A stretch of 64,000 nucleotides of DNA from Hymenobacter sp. BT730 (GTDB taxonomy: Bacteria > Bacteroidota > Bacteroidia > Cytophagales > Hymenobacteraceae), in NCBI RefSeq assembly GCF_030542105.1, contig NZ_JAUOFB010000001.1, positions 1,116,001 through 1,180,000 on the forward strand, in the 5' to 3' direction. The notes beneath the pieces were generated by a model. That model saw nothing but the letters and a program-made list of their open reading frames with translations, was not told the DNA's origin and made no database searches. Below are positions 50,458-59,889 of the stretch, piece by piece. A program made the translations under genes and the position numbers. Numbering within the stretch: the first letter of the stretch is position 1; every line of letters starts with the position of its first letter.

Positions 50458-51159
50458 CTACTGGTCCAGGTTGAACTTATAGCCCACCCCTTTGATGGTC
50501 TGGATGTGATGGTCGCCAATTTTCTCCCGCACTTTGCGCACGTGCACATCCACCGTACGCGCGAGCACAAAAACATCGTTTCCCCAAATATTCTGCAACA
50601 GCTCGTCGCGGTTGAAGACCTTATGGGGTGCAGCCGCCAGAAAGGCCAACAGCTCAAACTCCTTTTTCGGCAGGCTGATTTTCTTTCCCTCCTGATACAC
50701 GGCAAAGCCCGTACGGTCTATGGTGAGGCCGTTTATTTCAATGGTTTCAGACTGGTGCTGGGGGTCTTTATCGCGGCGTACAAAGGCGGCCAACCGACTG
50801 AGCAGGGCGCGAGGTTTAATGGGCTTGGCAATAAAGTCATCGGCCCCCGCCTCAAAAGCGGCTACTTCCGAAAATTCCTCGGCGCGTGCGGTGAGGAAGA
50901 TGATATAGGTATCCTTGAACTTAGGCATAGCGCGCAGCTGACGGCAAGCCGCTATACCGTCGAGATGGGGCATCATGACGTCCAGCAGAATAATATCGGG
51001 GCTGAACTGGGGCGCAATTGCCAGGGCTTTGCGGCCATCGGGGGCGCTGGCTACTTCGTAACCTTCCTTACGCAGGTTGTACTCCAGCAGCTCCACAATA
51101 TCCGGGTCATCATCTACCACCAGAATTTTGTAGGCATTGGAATGGACAGGGCTATGCAC
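50458..51159 (-). CDS. OmpR/PhoB-family response regulator
   Basis: A 233-residue DNA-binding regulator. Receiver: YKILVVDDDPDIVELLEYNL, DIILLDVMMPHLDG with the phosphorylated Asp, IFLTARAE and FIAKPIKPRALLSR. The C-terminal winged helix includes ISLPKKEFELLAFLAAAPHKVFNRDELLQNIWG, VDVHVRKVREKIG and IKGVGYKFN. A GTG start at 51159 is preferred; the longer TTG start at 51210 would lie upstream of the probable transcription start from the -7 box at 51197-51204. Confidence 0.93.
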   Translation of the reverse strand: MHSPVHSNAYKILVVDDDPDIVELLEYNLRKEGYEVASAPDGRKALAIAPQFSPDIILLDVMMPHLDGIAACRQLRAMPKFKDTYIIFLTARAEEFSEVAAFEAGADDFIAKPIKPRALLSRLAAFVRRDKDPQHQSETIEINGLTIDRTGFAVYQEGKKISLPKKEFELLAFLAAAPHKVFNRDELLQNIWGNDVFVLARTVDVHVRKVREKIGDHHIQTIKGVGYKFNLDQ

Positions 51160-51196
51160 TGGCGGGAGGGTTTTGGTAGAACAAAAAGCGCTGGGA

Positions 51197-51204
51197 CAAA
51201 AGTA
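51197..51204 (-). promoter_or_regulatory. Candidate -7 box for the two-component operon
   Basis: On the minus strand TACTTTTG matches TAnnTTTG; a transcript starting near 51191 would include the GTG start at 51159 but not the TTG at 51210. Confidence 0.4.
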
Positions 51205-51262
51205 GACCAAGACAAGGCTTTCCGGGTGTTACCTTTTTGTGAACAAAATTGGACCCCGACAT

Positions 51263-51292
51263 AAAAAAAGCGGCCTACATGGGCCGCTTTTT
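51263..51292 (-). terminator. Terminator after the DUF3108 gene
   Basis: AAAAAGCGGCC (51265-51275) pairs with GGCCGCTTTTT (51282-51292); the U-run on the minus-strand transcript is encoded by the A-run at 51263-51269. Confidence 0.88.
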
Positions 51293-51300
51293 AAAAAGAA

Positions 51301-52128
51301 TTAATTCTTGGCTACCAGATTTAGCCGGTTTTTGAGGCCTTGGTACTTATACATGTCCACTTTCACGGACCCGACAAACATTTCGGCCTGTATTAGAACC
51401 GGAATCTTGTTTCGGTCGTCGGAGAGATACACCGTTATGGCATTTTCACCGCTGAAGAGCTTGTTCTTCGGCATTTTAGGGACCAATTTGATGGCCCGGA
51501 TGCTGCCGGCCTTGGTTTCCACTGTTTCGCGGCCTTTATACACCACGTCCATATCAAACACCTGGTCGTCGAAGAAGCCTTTCACCGGAATTACCTCGCC
51601 TACGCGACGCTGGTCAAAGTTGACAGTACGCAGGAAGTAAAAACCACTGACGATATCCTGAATATTGTCCGGCACCTTGTAAGTGCCGCGCTTGGGGGCG
51701 TCTTTGTCCTTTTTCCGGCTTTCTACCTTGGCCATATCCCGCTCATGGTCGAAGTCAATGGTTTCCTTTTTGCGGTAGTTGCCCTCCTCAATGTTGCGGA
51801 AGAACTTCTGGGGCAGAATGCTGGTAGTATCAATGTAGGAACGCCACGTGTCCCGAATGCGCAGGAAGAAATCGAAGGAACCGGTAGTGCGGCCGGTTAC
51901 AGTGGCCTTGTAGCAGGGCCGCTCGTTTACGCGGTGCAGGTCGTCGGAGAGGACGATGGTTGCTTCGGCGGCGTTAATAAGGCCGTAATGTACTTTGTAG
52001 TTGAGCGTTTCCCCTTTTGTAAAGCTTGTGTTGGCCACCGTGCGCAAAGTGGCCGCCGGGCGGGCCGCCAGCAAGCCTACAGCTACAAGGGCAGAAAGAG
52101 TAGAAAGTATAAACCAGCGGCGAAACAT
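51301..52128 (-). CDS. DUF3108 exported protein
   Basis: A 275-residue protein with an N-terminal signal (MFRRWFILSTLSALVAVGLLAARPA). The body matches DUF3108: FTKGETLNYKVHYGLINAAEATIVL, KATVTGRTTGSFDFFLRIRDTWRSYID, LPQKFFRNIEEGNY, KETIDFDHERDMA, VPDNIQDIVSGFYFLR and a C-terminal IRAIKLVPKMPKN. DUF3108 proteins are periplasmic beta-rich proteins of unknown role in Bacteroidota and Proteobacteria. A candidate promoter box lies upstream; recA and its terminator precede it on the same strand. Confidence 0.85.
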   Translation of the reverse strand: MFRRWFILSTLSALVAVGLLAARPAATLRTVANTSFTKGETLNYKVHYGLINAAEATIVLSDDLHRVNERPCYKATVTGRTTGSFDFFLRIRDTWRSYIDTTSILPQKFFRNIEEGNYRKKETIDFDHERDMAKVESRKKDKDAPKRGTYKVPDNIQDIVSGFYFLRTVNFDQRRVGEVIPVKGFFDDQVFDMDVVYKGRETVETKAGSIRAIKLVPKMPKNKLFSGENAITVYLSDDRNKIPVLIQAEMFVGSVKVDMYKYQGLKNRLNLVAKN

Positions 52129-52180
52129 ATGAAGCGTCAGTTGAAGCGAAATAGCTGGTCCTATTCAAATGCGGTGCCAG

Positions 52181-52188
52181 CAAATATA
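52181..52188 (-). promoter_or_regulatory. Candidate -7 box for the DUF3108 gene
   Basis: On the minus strand TATATTTG matches TAnnTTTG, 52 bp upstream of the ATG at 52128. No -33 element at standard spacing was found. Confidence 0.35.
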
Positions 52189-52357
52189 AGCAACCCGGAA
52201 ACGACCTGCCCGAGCGTATTTGTAAGATACGAACGAAAAAGGCCGAATGGAGTTGGCAGGGACAGAACGGGGTGAGGTAAATACTGCTGAAATCCAACTC
52301 AGGCAGACCTAACTCTAGCAATTTAAGGAAAGTGCATCGGGAAAACCATAGTATAAC

Positions 52358-52389
52358 AAAAAAGCCCCTCCAATAATTGGAGGGGCTTT
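52358..52389 (-). terminator. Terminator after recA
   Basis: AAAGCCCCTCCAAT (52361-52374) and ATTGGAGGGGCTTT (52376-52389) are exact reverse complements; the A-run at 52358-52363 gives the U-run on the minus-strand transcript. Confidence 0.92.
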
Positions 52390-52409
52390 GCCTGTGGGAA
52401 GGAACGAGC

Positions 52410-53507
52410 TTATTCCTCGTCTGCGTCTTCGCCATGCGCATCTACGGTGCGGTCTTCCGGAATGGCTGCCAGAGCAGCTTCCGGCTCACCTTTCACCATC
52501 GCGCGGATTTGCGCTTCAATCTTATCCGCCAGCTCAGGGTTGTCCTGCAGAATGGTTTTTACACCCTCGCGGCCCTGACCCAACCGGTCGCCATTGTAAG
52601 AGAACCAGGAGCCTGACTTGGCAATGATACCCATATCAACGCCCAGGTCCAGAATCTCACCCACTTTAGAGATGCCTTCGCCGTAGATGATGTCAAACTC
52701 CACCACTTTGAAAGGTGGCGCTACTTTGTTTTTCACAACCTTCACCTTGGTGCGGTTACCGGTTACGTTGTCCTTGTCTTCCTTGATCTGGCCAATACGG
52801 CGGATATCAAGACGTACCGAGGCGTAGAACTTCAGGGCGTTACCACCCGTGGTAGTTTCGGGCGAGCCGAACATTACCCCGATTTTCTCCCGCAGCTGGT
52901 TAATGAAGATGCAGCAGCAGCCGGTTTTGTTGATAGTACCGGTGAGCTTCCGCAGGGCCTGCGACATCAGGCGGGCATGCAGACCCACTTTCGAGTCACC
53001 CATGTCGCCTTCCAGTTCACCTTTCGGCACCAGCGCCGCTACGGAGTCAATTACGATGATATCAATGGCACCCGAGGAAATCAGCTGATCGGCAATTTCC
53101 AGGGCTTGCTCACCATTGTCGGGCTGGGCAATGAGCAGGTTGGTTGTATCGATGCCTAGCTTCTCGGCATACGATTTATCGAAAGCGTGCTCGGCGTCGA
53201 TGAAAGCCGCCAGGCCGCCTTTTTTCTGGGCTTCGGCAATGCAGTGCAGCGTCAGCGTGGTTTTGCCCGACGATTCCGGGCCGTAAATCTCAACGACACG
53301 GCCGCGAGGCAATCCACCGATACCCAAGGCAATGTCCAGACCAAGCGAGCCAGTGCTGATAGCCGGAATATCGACCACCTTATTGTCGCTCAGCTTCATG
53401 ACGGTGCCCTTACCGTATGCCTTGTCCAGCTTGTCCATAGTAAGCTGGAGCGCTTTCATTTTTTCGGCAACGGGGTTCGCAGCAGATTTATCAGTAGTTG
53501 CAGCCAT
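52410..53507 (-). CDS. recA: Recombinase RecA
   Basis: ATP-dependent strand-exchange protein and LexA co-protease, 365 residues. Walker [10 protein letters not shown], Walker [14 protein letters not shown], the L1/L2 loop segments ([44 protein letters not shown]) and the C-terminal domain are all intact. The tail is acidic ([14 protein letters not shown]). It is preceded by a 190-bp divergent intergenic region; I did not find a clear SOS operator there. Confidence 0.98.
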   Translation of the reverse strand: MAATTDKSAANPVAEKMKALQLTMDKLDKAYGKGTVMKLSDNKVVDIPAISTGSLGLDIALGIGGLPRGRVVEIYGPESSGKTTLTLHCIAEAQKKGGLAAFIDAEHAFDKSYAEKLGIDTTNLLIAQPDNGEQALEIADQLISSGAIDIIVIDSVAALVPKGELEGDMGDSKVGLHARLMSQALRKLTGTINKTGCCCIFINQLREKIGVMFGSPETTTGGNALKFYASVRLDIRRIGQIKEDKDNVTGNRTKVKVVKNKVAPPFKVVEFDIIYGEGISKVGEILDLGVDMGIIAKSGSWFSYNGDRLGQGREGVKTILQDNPELADKIEAQIRAMVKGEPEAALAAIPEDRTVDAHGEDADEE

Positions 53508-53697
53508 TAGAAAGGGGTTAAAGAGAAATGCTTAGGTTTGGTGAATGTAGGCGTTTTGGGCGGGCTGACCAACCTGGCCGCCGGCTTTTCAGTACCGGGC
53601 AGCAAGGCCGTTTCGGGCCGGCTCATGATAACGCAGCCGAGCTATATTTTGTCCCCGCAATGCTAAAAAAATTCGTTGGTTTTAGGATGTTTTTTCT

Positions 53698-54861
53698 GTG
53701 CTAAATTTTTTAGGAAAGGGCTTGGTTCGTTACCCTCTGATCCTGATAGCGCTAGGCTGGCTGGGCAGTGCCAACCCCGCCTGGGCGCAACTGGATAACC
53801 GGGCTTTTTTGCATCCAGTACCACTTGGGCCACAGTACGAGCGGCAGCTGCGGTTGGATGTGCAGGGATTTCTGTTTAACAAGGACAACGAGTATTTCAA
53901 TAAGATAGACCCCGGTCGCACGTATTTTGGCGCCCACCTGGCCCCGCGGCTAGTGTATTTCCCAACGGGAAACCTGCGCCTGGAGGCTGGCGTGTTTTTG
54001 TGGAAGGATTATGGCACCCCGCGGTTCAGGCAGATCCGGCCGCTGTTCACGCTCAAGTACCGTCACGGGCCGCACCATCTGATTTTTGGGAACCTGGAAG
54101 GCAACCTGCGCCACGGCTACATCGAGCCCTTATTCGACTTTGAACGGGTAATGACCGACCGACTGGAGGAAGGCATTCAGTACCAATTGCAAACGCCCCG
54201 GACCAACTTAGATGCCTGGGTAAACTGGCAGCGCCAGCAGTACCGATTCAGTGATTTTCAGGAGGAAGTAGCCGGTGGTCTCACGGCCGAGCGCCAGCTA
54301 CTGGGCGATTCTACGGGCTGGCTGGTCAAATTGCCTTTCCAGTTTACGGGTACGCACCATGGCGGCCAGCTGGATACTATTGAAAAGCCACTACAAACCC
54401 TTTTCAACGTAGCTACTGGCCTTCGGCTAAGGCGTGCTCTGCCCTCTAACTTGGTTAGTGCCGTCCACTTCGATGGATACGTGACGTATTTCAACGACTA
54501 TTCCTTTACCCGTGCGCTGGCTTTTCAGGAGGGCACTGGTCTGTACCTGAATGTAGGCACCGATACACGCCTTTCCAACCTACAGCTGGCTTACTGGCAG
54601 GGCAACGGCTATATCGCACCGCTGGGTGGGCGCCTGTACCAGTCGGTTTCTTCCTCACCCGTTGATCAGGAGTATGTAGAGCGCCGGCGTCAGTTGCTGA
54701 TTCTGCGGGTTTTGCGCGACTATCAGCTGCCCGGCAACCTGACGCTCTCCACGCGCTTCGAGCCGCTGTATGATATGAACAACGGGCTCTTCGACTTCTC
54801 TTTTGCCTTGTATCTGAATTTCAACCAAAGCTTTTTGCTGACCACGCTACGGCCAAACTAA
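53698..54861 (+). CDS. Probable outer-membrane beta-barrel protein
   Basis: A 387-residue exported protein read from a GTG start, giving the signal MLNFLGKGLVRYPLILIALGWLGSANPAWAQ. The mature protein shows regular 8-12-residue strands with alternating aromatic and polar residues (LRLDVQGFLFN, LAPRLVYFPTGNLRLEAGVFLWKDYG, PLFTLKYRHGPHHLIFGNLEGN, LQLAYWQGNGYIAPLG, LTLSTRFEPLYDMN) and ends in a strand with aromatic residues, typical of outer-membrane barrels. The family is not recognised. Its stop overlaps the convergent GNAT gene by 4 bp. Confidence 0.7.
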   Translation: MLNFLGKGLVRYPLILIALGWLGSANPAWAQLDNRAFLHPVPLGPQYERQLRLDVQGFLFNKDNEYFNKIDPGRTYFGAHLAPRLVYFPTGNLRLEAGVFLWKDYGTPRFRQIRPLFTLKYRHGPHHLIFGNLEGNLRHGYIEPLFDFERVMTDRLEEGIQYQLQTPRTNLDAWVNWQRQQYRFSDFQEEVAGGLTAERQLLGDSTGWLVKLPFQFTGTHHGGQLDTIEKPLQTLFNVATGLRLRRALPSNLVSAVHFDGYVTYFNDYSFTRALAFQEGTGLYLNVGTDTRLSNLQLAYWQGNGYIAPLGGRLYQSVSSSPVDQEYVERRRQLLILRVLRDYQLPGNLTLSTRFEPLYDMNNGLFDFSFALYLNFNQSFLLTTLRPN

Positions 54862-55454
54862 GAAATAACGGCCGGCAGGTCTTCGCGCTTAAACAGGAAG
54901 TACTGAATGGCATCGTTGCGCAGGGGCCGCATAGTCCAGGCCCGGTGACGCGGGGGCAGCAGTTGAAAGCCTACTGACTCAGCTACGGCGCAACTGCGCG
55001 CATTATTGGCCCGGCACCGAATCAGGAGCCGGTCGGCCTGCAGGACGCTAAAGCCAAACTCCAGAGCACCGCGCACTGCTTCCCGGGCATAGCCATTGCC
55101 CTCGGCGGCGGCATCCAGATAGTAGCTGATTTCGGCGGTTATCTTGTTTGCCCAATTGGGTTTTAGGCTGATGTCACCCAGGTACCGGCCCGTTGCAGGT
55201 GCCCAAATCCCGAATACATATAACTGCCCGCTGCGCCAGTCGTCATTAAAGGTTTCCAGTACCTGCCGGGCATCGGCCAGGGTCTGAACGGTAGAAACCC
55301 GGGCCGGGAACGCAGGCTGCAGGCGCAGGCGGTTCTCATCCAGTAGTGTAAAAAAGTCTTCCGCGTCGCTGGGTCGGTAAGGGCGTAACTCCAGCCGGGC
55401 CGTGCAAAGCGGCGACATAGCAGGGGCCGGAAGAGGAGGATGGGAGGTAGCCAT
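54858..55454 (-). CDS. GNAT acetyltransferase, RimJ/RimL-like
   Basis: A 198-residue acetyltransferase. ARLELRPYRPSDAEDFFTLL at the N-terminus, YLGDISLKPN, the acetyl-CoA loop EGNGYAREAVRGALEFGF (G-x-G-Y/A) and RCRANNARSCAVAESVGFQLL fit the RimL group that modifies ribosomal-protein N-termini or small molecules. The start is uncertain: the first ~12 residues are Pro/Ser-rich and a second Met is at residue 13. It converges on the outer-membrane protein gene with a 4-bp overlap. Confidence 0.85.
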   Translation of the reverse strand: MATSHPPLPAPAMSPLCTARLELRPYRPSDAEDFFTLLDENRLRLQPAFPARVSTVQTLADARQVLETFNDDWRSGQLYVFGIWAPATGRYLGDISLKPNWANKITAEISYYLDAAAEGNGYAREAVRGALEFGFSVLQADRLLIRCRANNARSCAVAESVGFQLLPPRHRAWTMRPLRNDAIQYFLFKREDLPAVIS

Positions 55455-55648
55455 AAGGACATAAACAGCTGCGTATACGGCTTTCTATGCCTATAAAGCT
55501 GCCAAAAGCAGTAAAGTTTAGGCATCAGGTAACTTGCCTCCACTACCCTCGTTTAGAGAACTATGCCCGGTTGCGCGCTTTCGAGGCGGGTGGCCGGGCA
55601 CCCTGTTATCTGCCTTACCCAAATTACCTACAACCAACCCATATTGTG

Positions 55649-56539
55649 ATGACCAGACGATTGGAAAACAAAGTAGCTATTGTCACCGGCGGAGGCTCCG
55701 GTATTGGTGAGGCCGTGGCGAAGCGCTTTGCCAAGGAAGGCGCCGCCGTAGTAGTGGCCGGCTTTGCCGAAGACCCCGTGCGCGAGGTAGTAGAGGAAAT
55801 ACTGCAGACCGGTGGCCGGGCGGTAGCTTTTACTGGCGACATTTCACAACTGTCTACCGCCGAAGCCTGCGTGCAGCTGGCAGTGCAGGAGTTTGGCCAG
55901 CTGGATATTCTCATCAATAATGCCGGCGTATTTCCTACCACGGCTACACTGGATGAATACCCCGTAGATGCCTTTGAGTATATGATCAAAAACAACATAT
56001 ACTCGGCCTTTATGATGAGCCGCGCGGCCTTGCCGGAGCTACAGAAAACCCGGGGCAACATTGTCTCGGCAGGGTCAGAATCGGGCCAGATGGGGCTGGC
56101 CAATAACACGCCGTATGGCGGCACTAAAGGCTTTATTCATTCTTTTATGAAAGGAGTAGCCGTGGAGCAGGCGCCTCAGGGCGTGCGCGCCAACTGCGTG
56201 TGCCCCGGCCCTATCGACACCGCGTGGACGCACAAAGAAACCGGCCCTATGACGTCTAAAATGGAGAAAGGCCTGATTTCGGGTACCCCCATGGGACGCC
56301 GCGGTACTACCGAGGAGGTAGCTAACGTATACCTGTTCCTGGCCTCCGATGAAGCCAGCTACGTTACGGGCGCCCTTTATTTTGTAGATGGTGGCACCAC
56401 CATTTCCAAAGGCCCCCACGGCGACGATGTGCCCAGTGACCTGAAAAAGGAACCAGAAGGTACCTTGGACGTGCAGCATGCCAAAGACGGGCACACCAAA
56501 ATTCGCCCGCAGGATGCCGGTACGATGCTGGCTAGATAA
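55649..56539 (+). CDS. Short-chain dehydrogenase/reductase
   Basis: A 296-residue NAD(P)-dependent SDR of the classical type. The cofactor motif is VTGGGSGIGEAV (TGxxxGxG), followed by NNAGVFP. Catalytic Ser lies in VSAGSESGQMG and the Tyr-Lys pair in TPYGGTKGF (YxxxK); VRANCVCPGPIDTAW and the C-terminal GALYFVDGGTTISKG complete the fold. About 40 extra hydrophilic residues follow (HGDDVPSDLKKEPEG...). The ATG at 55649 gives the usual start; the longer frame to 55487 has no conserved residues. Substrate unknown. Confidence 0.92.
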   Translation: MTRRLENKVAIVTGGGSGIGEAVAKRFAKEGAAVVVAGFAEDPVREVVEEILQTGGRAVAFTGDISQLSTAEACVQLAVQEFGQLDILINNAGVFPTTATLDEYPVDAFEYMIKNNIYSAFMMSRAALPELQKTRGNIVSAGSESGQMGLANNTPYGGTKGFIHSFMKGVAVEQAPQGVRANCVCPGPIDTAWTHKETGPMTSKMEKGLISGTPMGRRGTTEEVANVYLFLASDEASYVTGALYFVDGGTTISKGPHGDDVPSDLKKEPEGTLDVQHAKDGHTKIRPQDAGTMLAR

Positions 56540-56643
56540 GTTGCCCGGCGACTATGCTGTGGGCGTCGAGGCGTTTCTCCGCTTCATCAACTCCCTTGGA
56601 TAAGCCCGAGATACAGCCGCATCTTCCAGTTTAAAGGACAAAA

Positions 56644-56677
56644 CAAAAGGCCGCCCTTTCCAGGACGGCCTTTTTTC
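56644..56677. terminator. Terminator between the SDR and the 144-residue protein genes
   Basis: AAAAGGCCG-CCC / GGAC-GGCCTTTTTT pairs with one bulge between convergent genes, with A and T runs outside. Confidence 0.75.
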
Positions 56678-56691
56678 AGGGCTGTTCAGGG

Positions 56692-57126
56692 CTACCGAGC
56701 TACCGCTGTGCCGGGTACGTTATACTGTGTGGGGCTGCCCAAGGCGCTTTGCGTGCGCATGACATTCACCTGGCGGGCGGCCTCATTAAAGAACTCCAGG
56801 CGGCGAATCAGCATTTCCTTGGTTAGTACGCGGCCTTCCGGCGTGCGCATAAAGGACTTTTTGTCCTCCAGAATGCGCTTCATCTCGGCTTCCGTTTGCG
56901 ACTCGTGCTGCATGTACTGCTGCTGAAACTCCTCCACGCGGGCCATGCCATCGGTGGTCAGGCGGAACTGCGCGCCGCCTTGATTCAGCACTTCACAGAG
57001 TACATAAATTTCCAGCGGCAATGAAGTAGCCAGTGCCGTAGTACGCAGGTCTAAACCCGCACGCACTGCATCTAGGATAATATCAATGTTGCGCTCAAAC
57101 TGCTGGTAGTAAGCGGGGACTTCCAT
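56692..57126 (-). CDS. Conserved hypothetical protein, 144 aa
   Basis: Family not recognised. The first ~60 residues look like a globular helical domain (YQQFERNIDIILDAVRAGLDL, LPLEIYVLCEVLNQGGAQFRLT). The remainder is a long charged helix (VEEFQQQYMQHESQTEAEMKRILEDKKSF, LTKEMLIRRLEFFNEAARQVN) with a disordered tail. No signal, membrane segment or metal site. It is divergent in position from nothing nearby; the MoxR gene starts downstream on the same strand end, 95 bp away. Confidence 0.6.
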   Translation of the reverse strand: MEVPAYYQQFERNIDIILDAVRAGLDLRTTALATSLPLEIYVLCEVLNQGGAQFRLTTDGMARVEEFQQQYMQHESQTEAEMKRILEDKKSFMRTPEGRVLTKEMLIRRLEFFNEAARQVNVMRTQSALGSPTQYNVPGTAVAR

Positions 57127-57221
57127 GAGAGAAAGGTATTAGGGCTAAGGTTTTAGACAGAGAAACGATAAGGGCAGTCAGAAAGAATTCAGAATGATGC
57201 CTCTAGCCCTGTTTCTGATGC

Positions 57222-58184
57222 CTATAACAGTTCTTTTACGATTTGCTCCACCGAAATGCCTTCGGCTTCGGCTTTAAAATTACGCACCAGGCGGTGACGC
57301 AGGATGGGTAGTGCCACTGCTTTTACGTCTTCGATATCGGGCGAGTATTTGCCACTGAGCAGAGCGTTGCACTTGGCACCTACAATGAGATGTTGCGAGG
57401 CGCGAGGGCCGGCACCCCATTCCAGCAGCTGCGTGGCACGGGTAGTACCCCGGTCCGTATTCGGTCGGGTCTTATGTACCAGGCTTACCGCATATTCCAC
57501 CACGTTGTCGGCTACGGGCACACGGCGCACCAAATGCTGAAACGCCTGAATTTCCTCCGCGTGCAGGACTTTGCGTACGCTGGGCTTGTGGTCGGAGGTA
57601 GTGTTTTTTACGATCTGTAGCTCCGCTTCGTAGCTGGGGTAATCCAGTTGAATGTTGAACATAAAACGGTCCAGCTGCGCTTCAGGCAGGGGATAGGTGC
57701 CTTCCTGCTCAATCGGGTTCTGCGTGGCCAGCACAAAGAACGGCCGGCTGAGCGGGTAGCGTTGCCCGGCCACGGTTACGGCATACTCCTGCATGCTTTC
57801 CAGCAACGCCGCCTGCGTCTTAGGTGGGGTGCGGTTGATTTCGTCGGCCAGCACGATGTTGGCGAAAATCGGCCCTTTCACAAACTGAAAGTCCCGTTGC
57901 TGCGTGAGCGTTTCCGAACCCACAATATCGGACGGCATCAAATCCGGCGTGAACTGGATGCGGTTGAAGGACAAATCCAGCGAGTCGGCAATGGTCTGAA
58001 TCAGCAGGGTTTTGGCCAGGCCCGGCACGCCTACCAGCAGGCAATGCCCTTGGGAAAAAACGGCTGTCAATACCAGTCGTACCACTTCGTCCTGCCCGAT
58101 AATGACTTTGCCGATTTCCTGACGCAGCGTTTGATAGGACTGGGCCAGCGCATCGGCGGCTTCTTTATCGGAGACAAATGGCAT
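57222..58184 (-). CDS. MoxR-family AAA+ ATPase
   Basis: A 320-residue chaperone-like ATPase. Walker A is GVPGLAKT, Walker B VLADEINRTPPKTQAALLESMQEY, with sensor 1 ATQNPIEQEGTYPLPEAQLDRF and sensor 2/arginine-finger residues GAGPRASQHLIVGAK. MoxR proteins usually mature protein complexes with a VWA-domain partner, which is not seen in this window. It lies 95 bp after the SurA-like gene on the same strand and may be co-expressed with it. Confidence 0.92.
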   Translation of the reverse strand: MPFVSDKEAADALAQSYQTLRQEIGKVIIGQDEVVRLVLTAVFSQGHCLLVGVPGLAKTLLIQTIADSLDLSFNRIQFTPDLMPSDIVGSETLTQQRDFQFVKGPIFANIVLADEINRTPPKTQAALLESMQEYAVTVAGQRYPLSRPFFVLATQNPIEQEGTYPLPEAQLDRFMFNIQLDYPSYEAELQIVKNTTSDHKPSVRKVLHAEEIQAFQHLVRRVPVADNVVEYAVSLVHKTRPNTDRGTTRATQLLEWGAGPRASQHLIVGAKCNALLSGKYSPDIEDVKAVALPILRHRLVRNFKAEAEGISVEQIVKELL

Positions 58185-58279
58185 AGAATGGATAGGTTGT
58201 TAGTGGATGATGGTTGGGCAGTGTTTGGCGCTTTCCCTAAACGGCGAAACCTCCGCAAGCAGCCCTAAACTATCAACAA

Positions 58280-59671
58280 TTAATTCACAGGTTCCAGCAG
58301 CTTGCAGCCGGCATACTCTGGGTCAACCTCAATGAACACGTTACCCCGGTTTTTCAGGAACCAGTCGTCCAGGGCTTTGTTCTTCTTCTCCGTGAGAGCG
58401 GCCTGGGCTATTTTCTGGTAATCGTCGTTGAGGTTGGCCTGGTGCGGTGGCGTATTCGATTTCAGCCAGATAATACGCATGGCATCCTTACCGTCATCGG
58501 TACGGTAGGGCAGGGGCTTGGTGATGCTGCCCACCTTCATGGTATCAATGGTGAAGAAAATGGCCGGGTCCAACTTATCCAGCGGGAGATAAGTGGTGCC
58601 GGTTTGCTGGTTCTCCAACAGGCCGCCGTTGCTGCCGGAAACCTTGTCGTCGGAAACATCTTTGGCAGCTTTAGCAAAGCTGATACTGTCACCCAAAATG
58701 CGGTTCCGGACTTTATTCAGAGCATCGGCGGCTTCATTTACGTCAGCCGCGCCGGTGCTGGGCTTCAGCAGAATATGGCGGGTAGAGTAGCTGTCACCCT
58801 TCCGCTCAATCAGCTGAATAATATGGAAACCGAATTGCGACTCTACAACCGGAGAAATCTGGCCGGGCTCCAGGCGTAGCGCAGCCGCCTCGTACTCGGG
58901 TACTAACTCTTTACGCTTGAAAAAGCCTAGATAGCCGCCTTCCTTGCCGGAGCCGGGGTCCTCGGAATATTGCTTGGCCAGCGTCGCGAAGTCTTCGCCA
59001 CCCACAATCCGCGCCCGGATGTCGTTGAGCTTGGTGATGGTTTCCTGCTTGGCTTTGGTGTTGGTTTTTGCCAGCTTCACTATCTGACCTATTTCTACTT
59101 CAGTAGAGTAATAGGGCAGGCTGTCTTTGGGCGTGCGCTCAAAATAATTGCGCACCTCGCGGGGCGTTACAGTTACTTTGCCCGCAATAATCTTCTGCAT
59201 TTCCTGGGTGACCAGCTGCTCTTTCACCTGCGCGCGCAACTCCTCTTTCAGCTGACGGATAGGCTTGTTGTAGTACTCCTCCAGCTTCTTCTCCGAGCCA
59301 ATCTGCTGCACGAAGTAGTTCATGCGGCGGTCCAGCTCGTCGCGCACGCGGCTGTCTTCTACTACCACGGAGTCCGTTTCGGCCTTGGCCAGCATCAGCT
59401 TATTTAAAACGATGCTCTGCAGAATCTCACATTTGATGTTGGGTGACAGCGGCTTGCCGTTGGCCTGGGCCTGTTCCTGCAGGTAAATATTCTCCAGATC
59501 AGAGCGCAGCACAATCTGGTTGTCCACCTTCACAATAATGCCATCAATCACCTGGCGGGGGGCGGCATTGCGGGAAACACCCAACTGCGCGTAGCTAGTG
59601 GCGGTAGTGCCAGCCAGTAACCCTGCCACCAAAAGGACCACACGGGCCGACGAACCAAAAAAATCAATCAT
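58280..59671 (-). CDS. SurA-like periplasmic peptidyl-prolyl isomerase
   Basis: A 463-residue exported chaperone with signal peptide ending near TATSYAQ. A SurA N-terminal helical domain is followed by parvulin domain 1 (VEIGQIVKLAKTNTK...SQFGFHIIQLIERK) and a second parvulin-like domain (STRHILLKPSTGAADVNEA...). In the second domain the fold is less regular, as in SurA P1/P2. C-terminal ALDDWFLKNRGNVFIEVD returns to the helical core. Homologues deliver outer-membrane proteins. It lies 218 bp after the parvulin lipoprotein gene, both on the minus strand. Confidence 0.9.
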   Translation of the reverse strand: MIDFFGSSARVVLLVAGLLAGTTATSYAQLGVSRNAAPRQVIDGIIVKVDNQIVLRSDLENIYLQEQAQANGKPLSPNIKCEILQSIVLNKLMLAKAETDSVVVEDSRVRDELDRRMNYFVQQIGSEKKLEEYYNKPIRQLKEELRAQVKEQLVTQEMQKIIAGKVTVTPREVRNYFERTPKDSLPYYSTEVEIGQIVKLAKTNTKAKQETITKLNDIRARIVGGEDFATLAKQYSEDPGSGKEGGYLGFFKRKELVPEYEAAALRLEPGQISPVVESQFGFHIIQLIERKGDSYSTRHILLKPSTGAADVNEAADALNKVRNRILGDSISFAKAAKDVSDDKVSGSNGGLLENQQTGTTYLPLDKLDPAIFFTIDTMKVGSITKPLPYRTDDGKDAMRIIWLKSNTPPHQANLNDDYQKIAQAALTEKKNKALDDWFLKNRGNVFIEVDPEYAGCKLLEPVN

Positions 59672-59841
59672 GAGCTGCTAATAAAAGCCTGCCGGGTCAG
59701 GTTTGCGCCGGAGGCTGTTTGGCAAGGAGAACGTCCCAAGCCGCCCGTAAATTTCAGGATAATTCCTTTCTCCGGCAAAACCGGCACCGGAGCCTCAGCA
59801 AGGAGTCGGGAGAAGACCGGAGCGTTGCACGGGCACCCAAG

Positions 59842-59876
59842 AAAAAGCCCCGGCTGTATTAGGGCCGGGGCTTCAC
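59842..59876 (-). terminator. Terminator after the parvulin lipoprotein gene
   Basis: AAGCCCCGGC (59845-59854) pairs with GCCGGGGCTT (59864-59873); the A-run at 59842-59846 gives the U-run on the minus-strand transcript. Confidence 0.88.
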
Positions 59877-59889
59877 GAAAGGTACGGCT

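Noticed and set aside
51160-51210. TTG start extending the response regulator by 17 residues
   Set aside because: It lies upstream of the likely transcription start from TACTTTTG at 51204-51197 and adds no receiver-domain sequence; GTG at 51159 is preferred.
53508-53697. SOS operator or promoter upstream of recA
   Set aside because: No palindromic site or TAnnTTTG box on the minus strand was visible.
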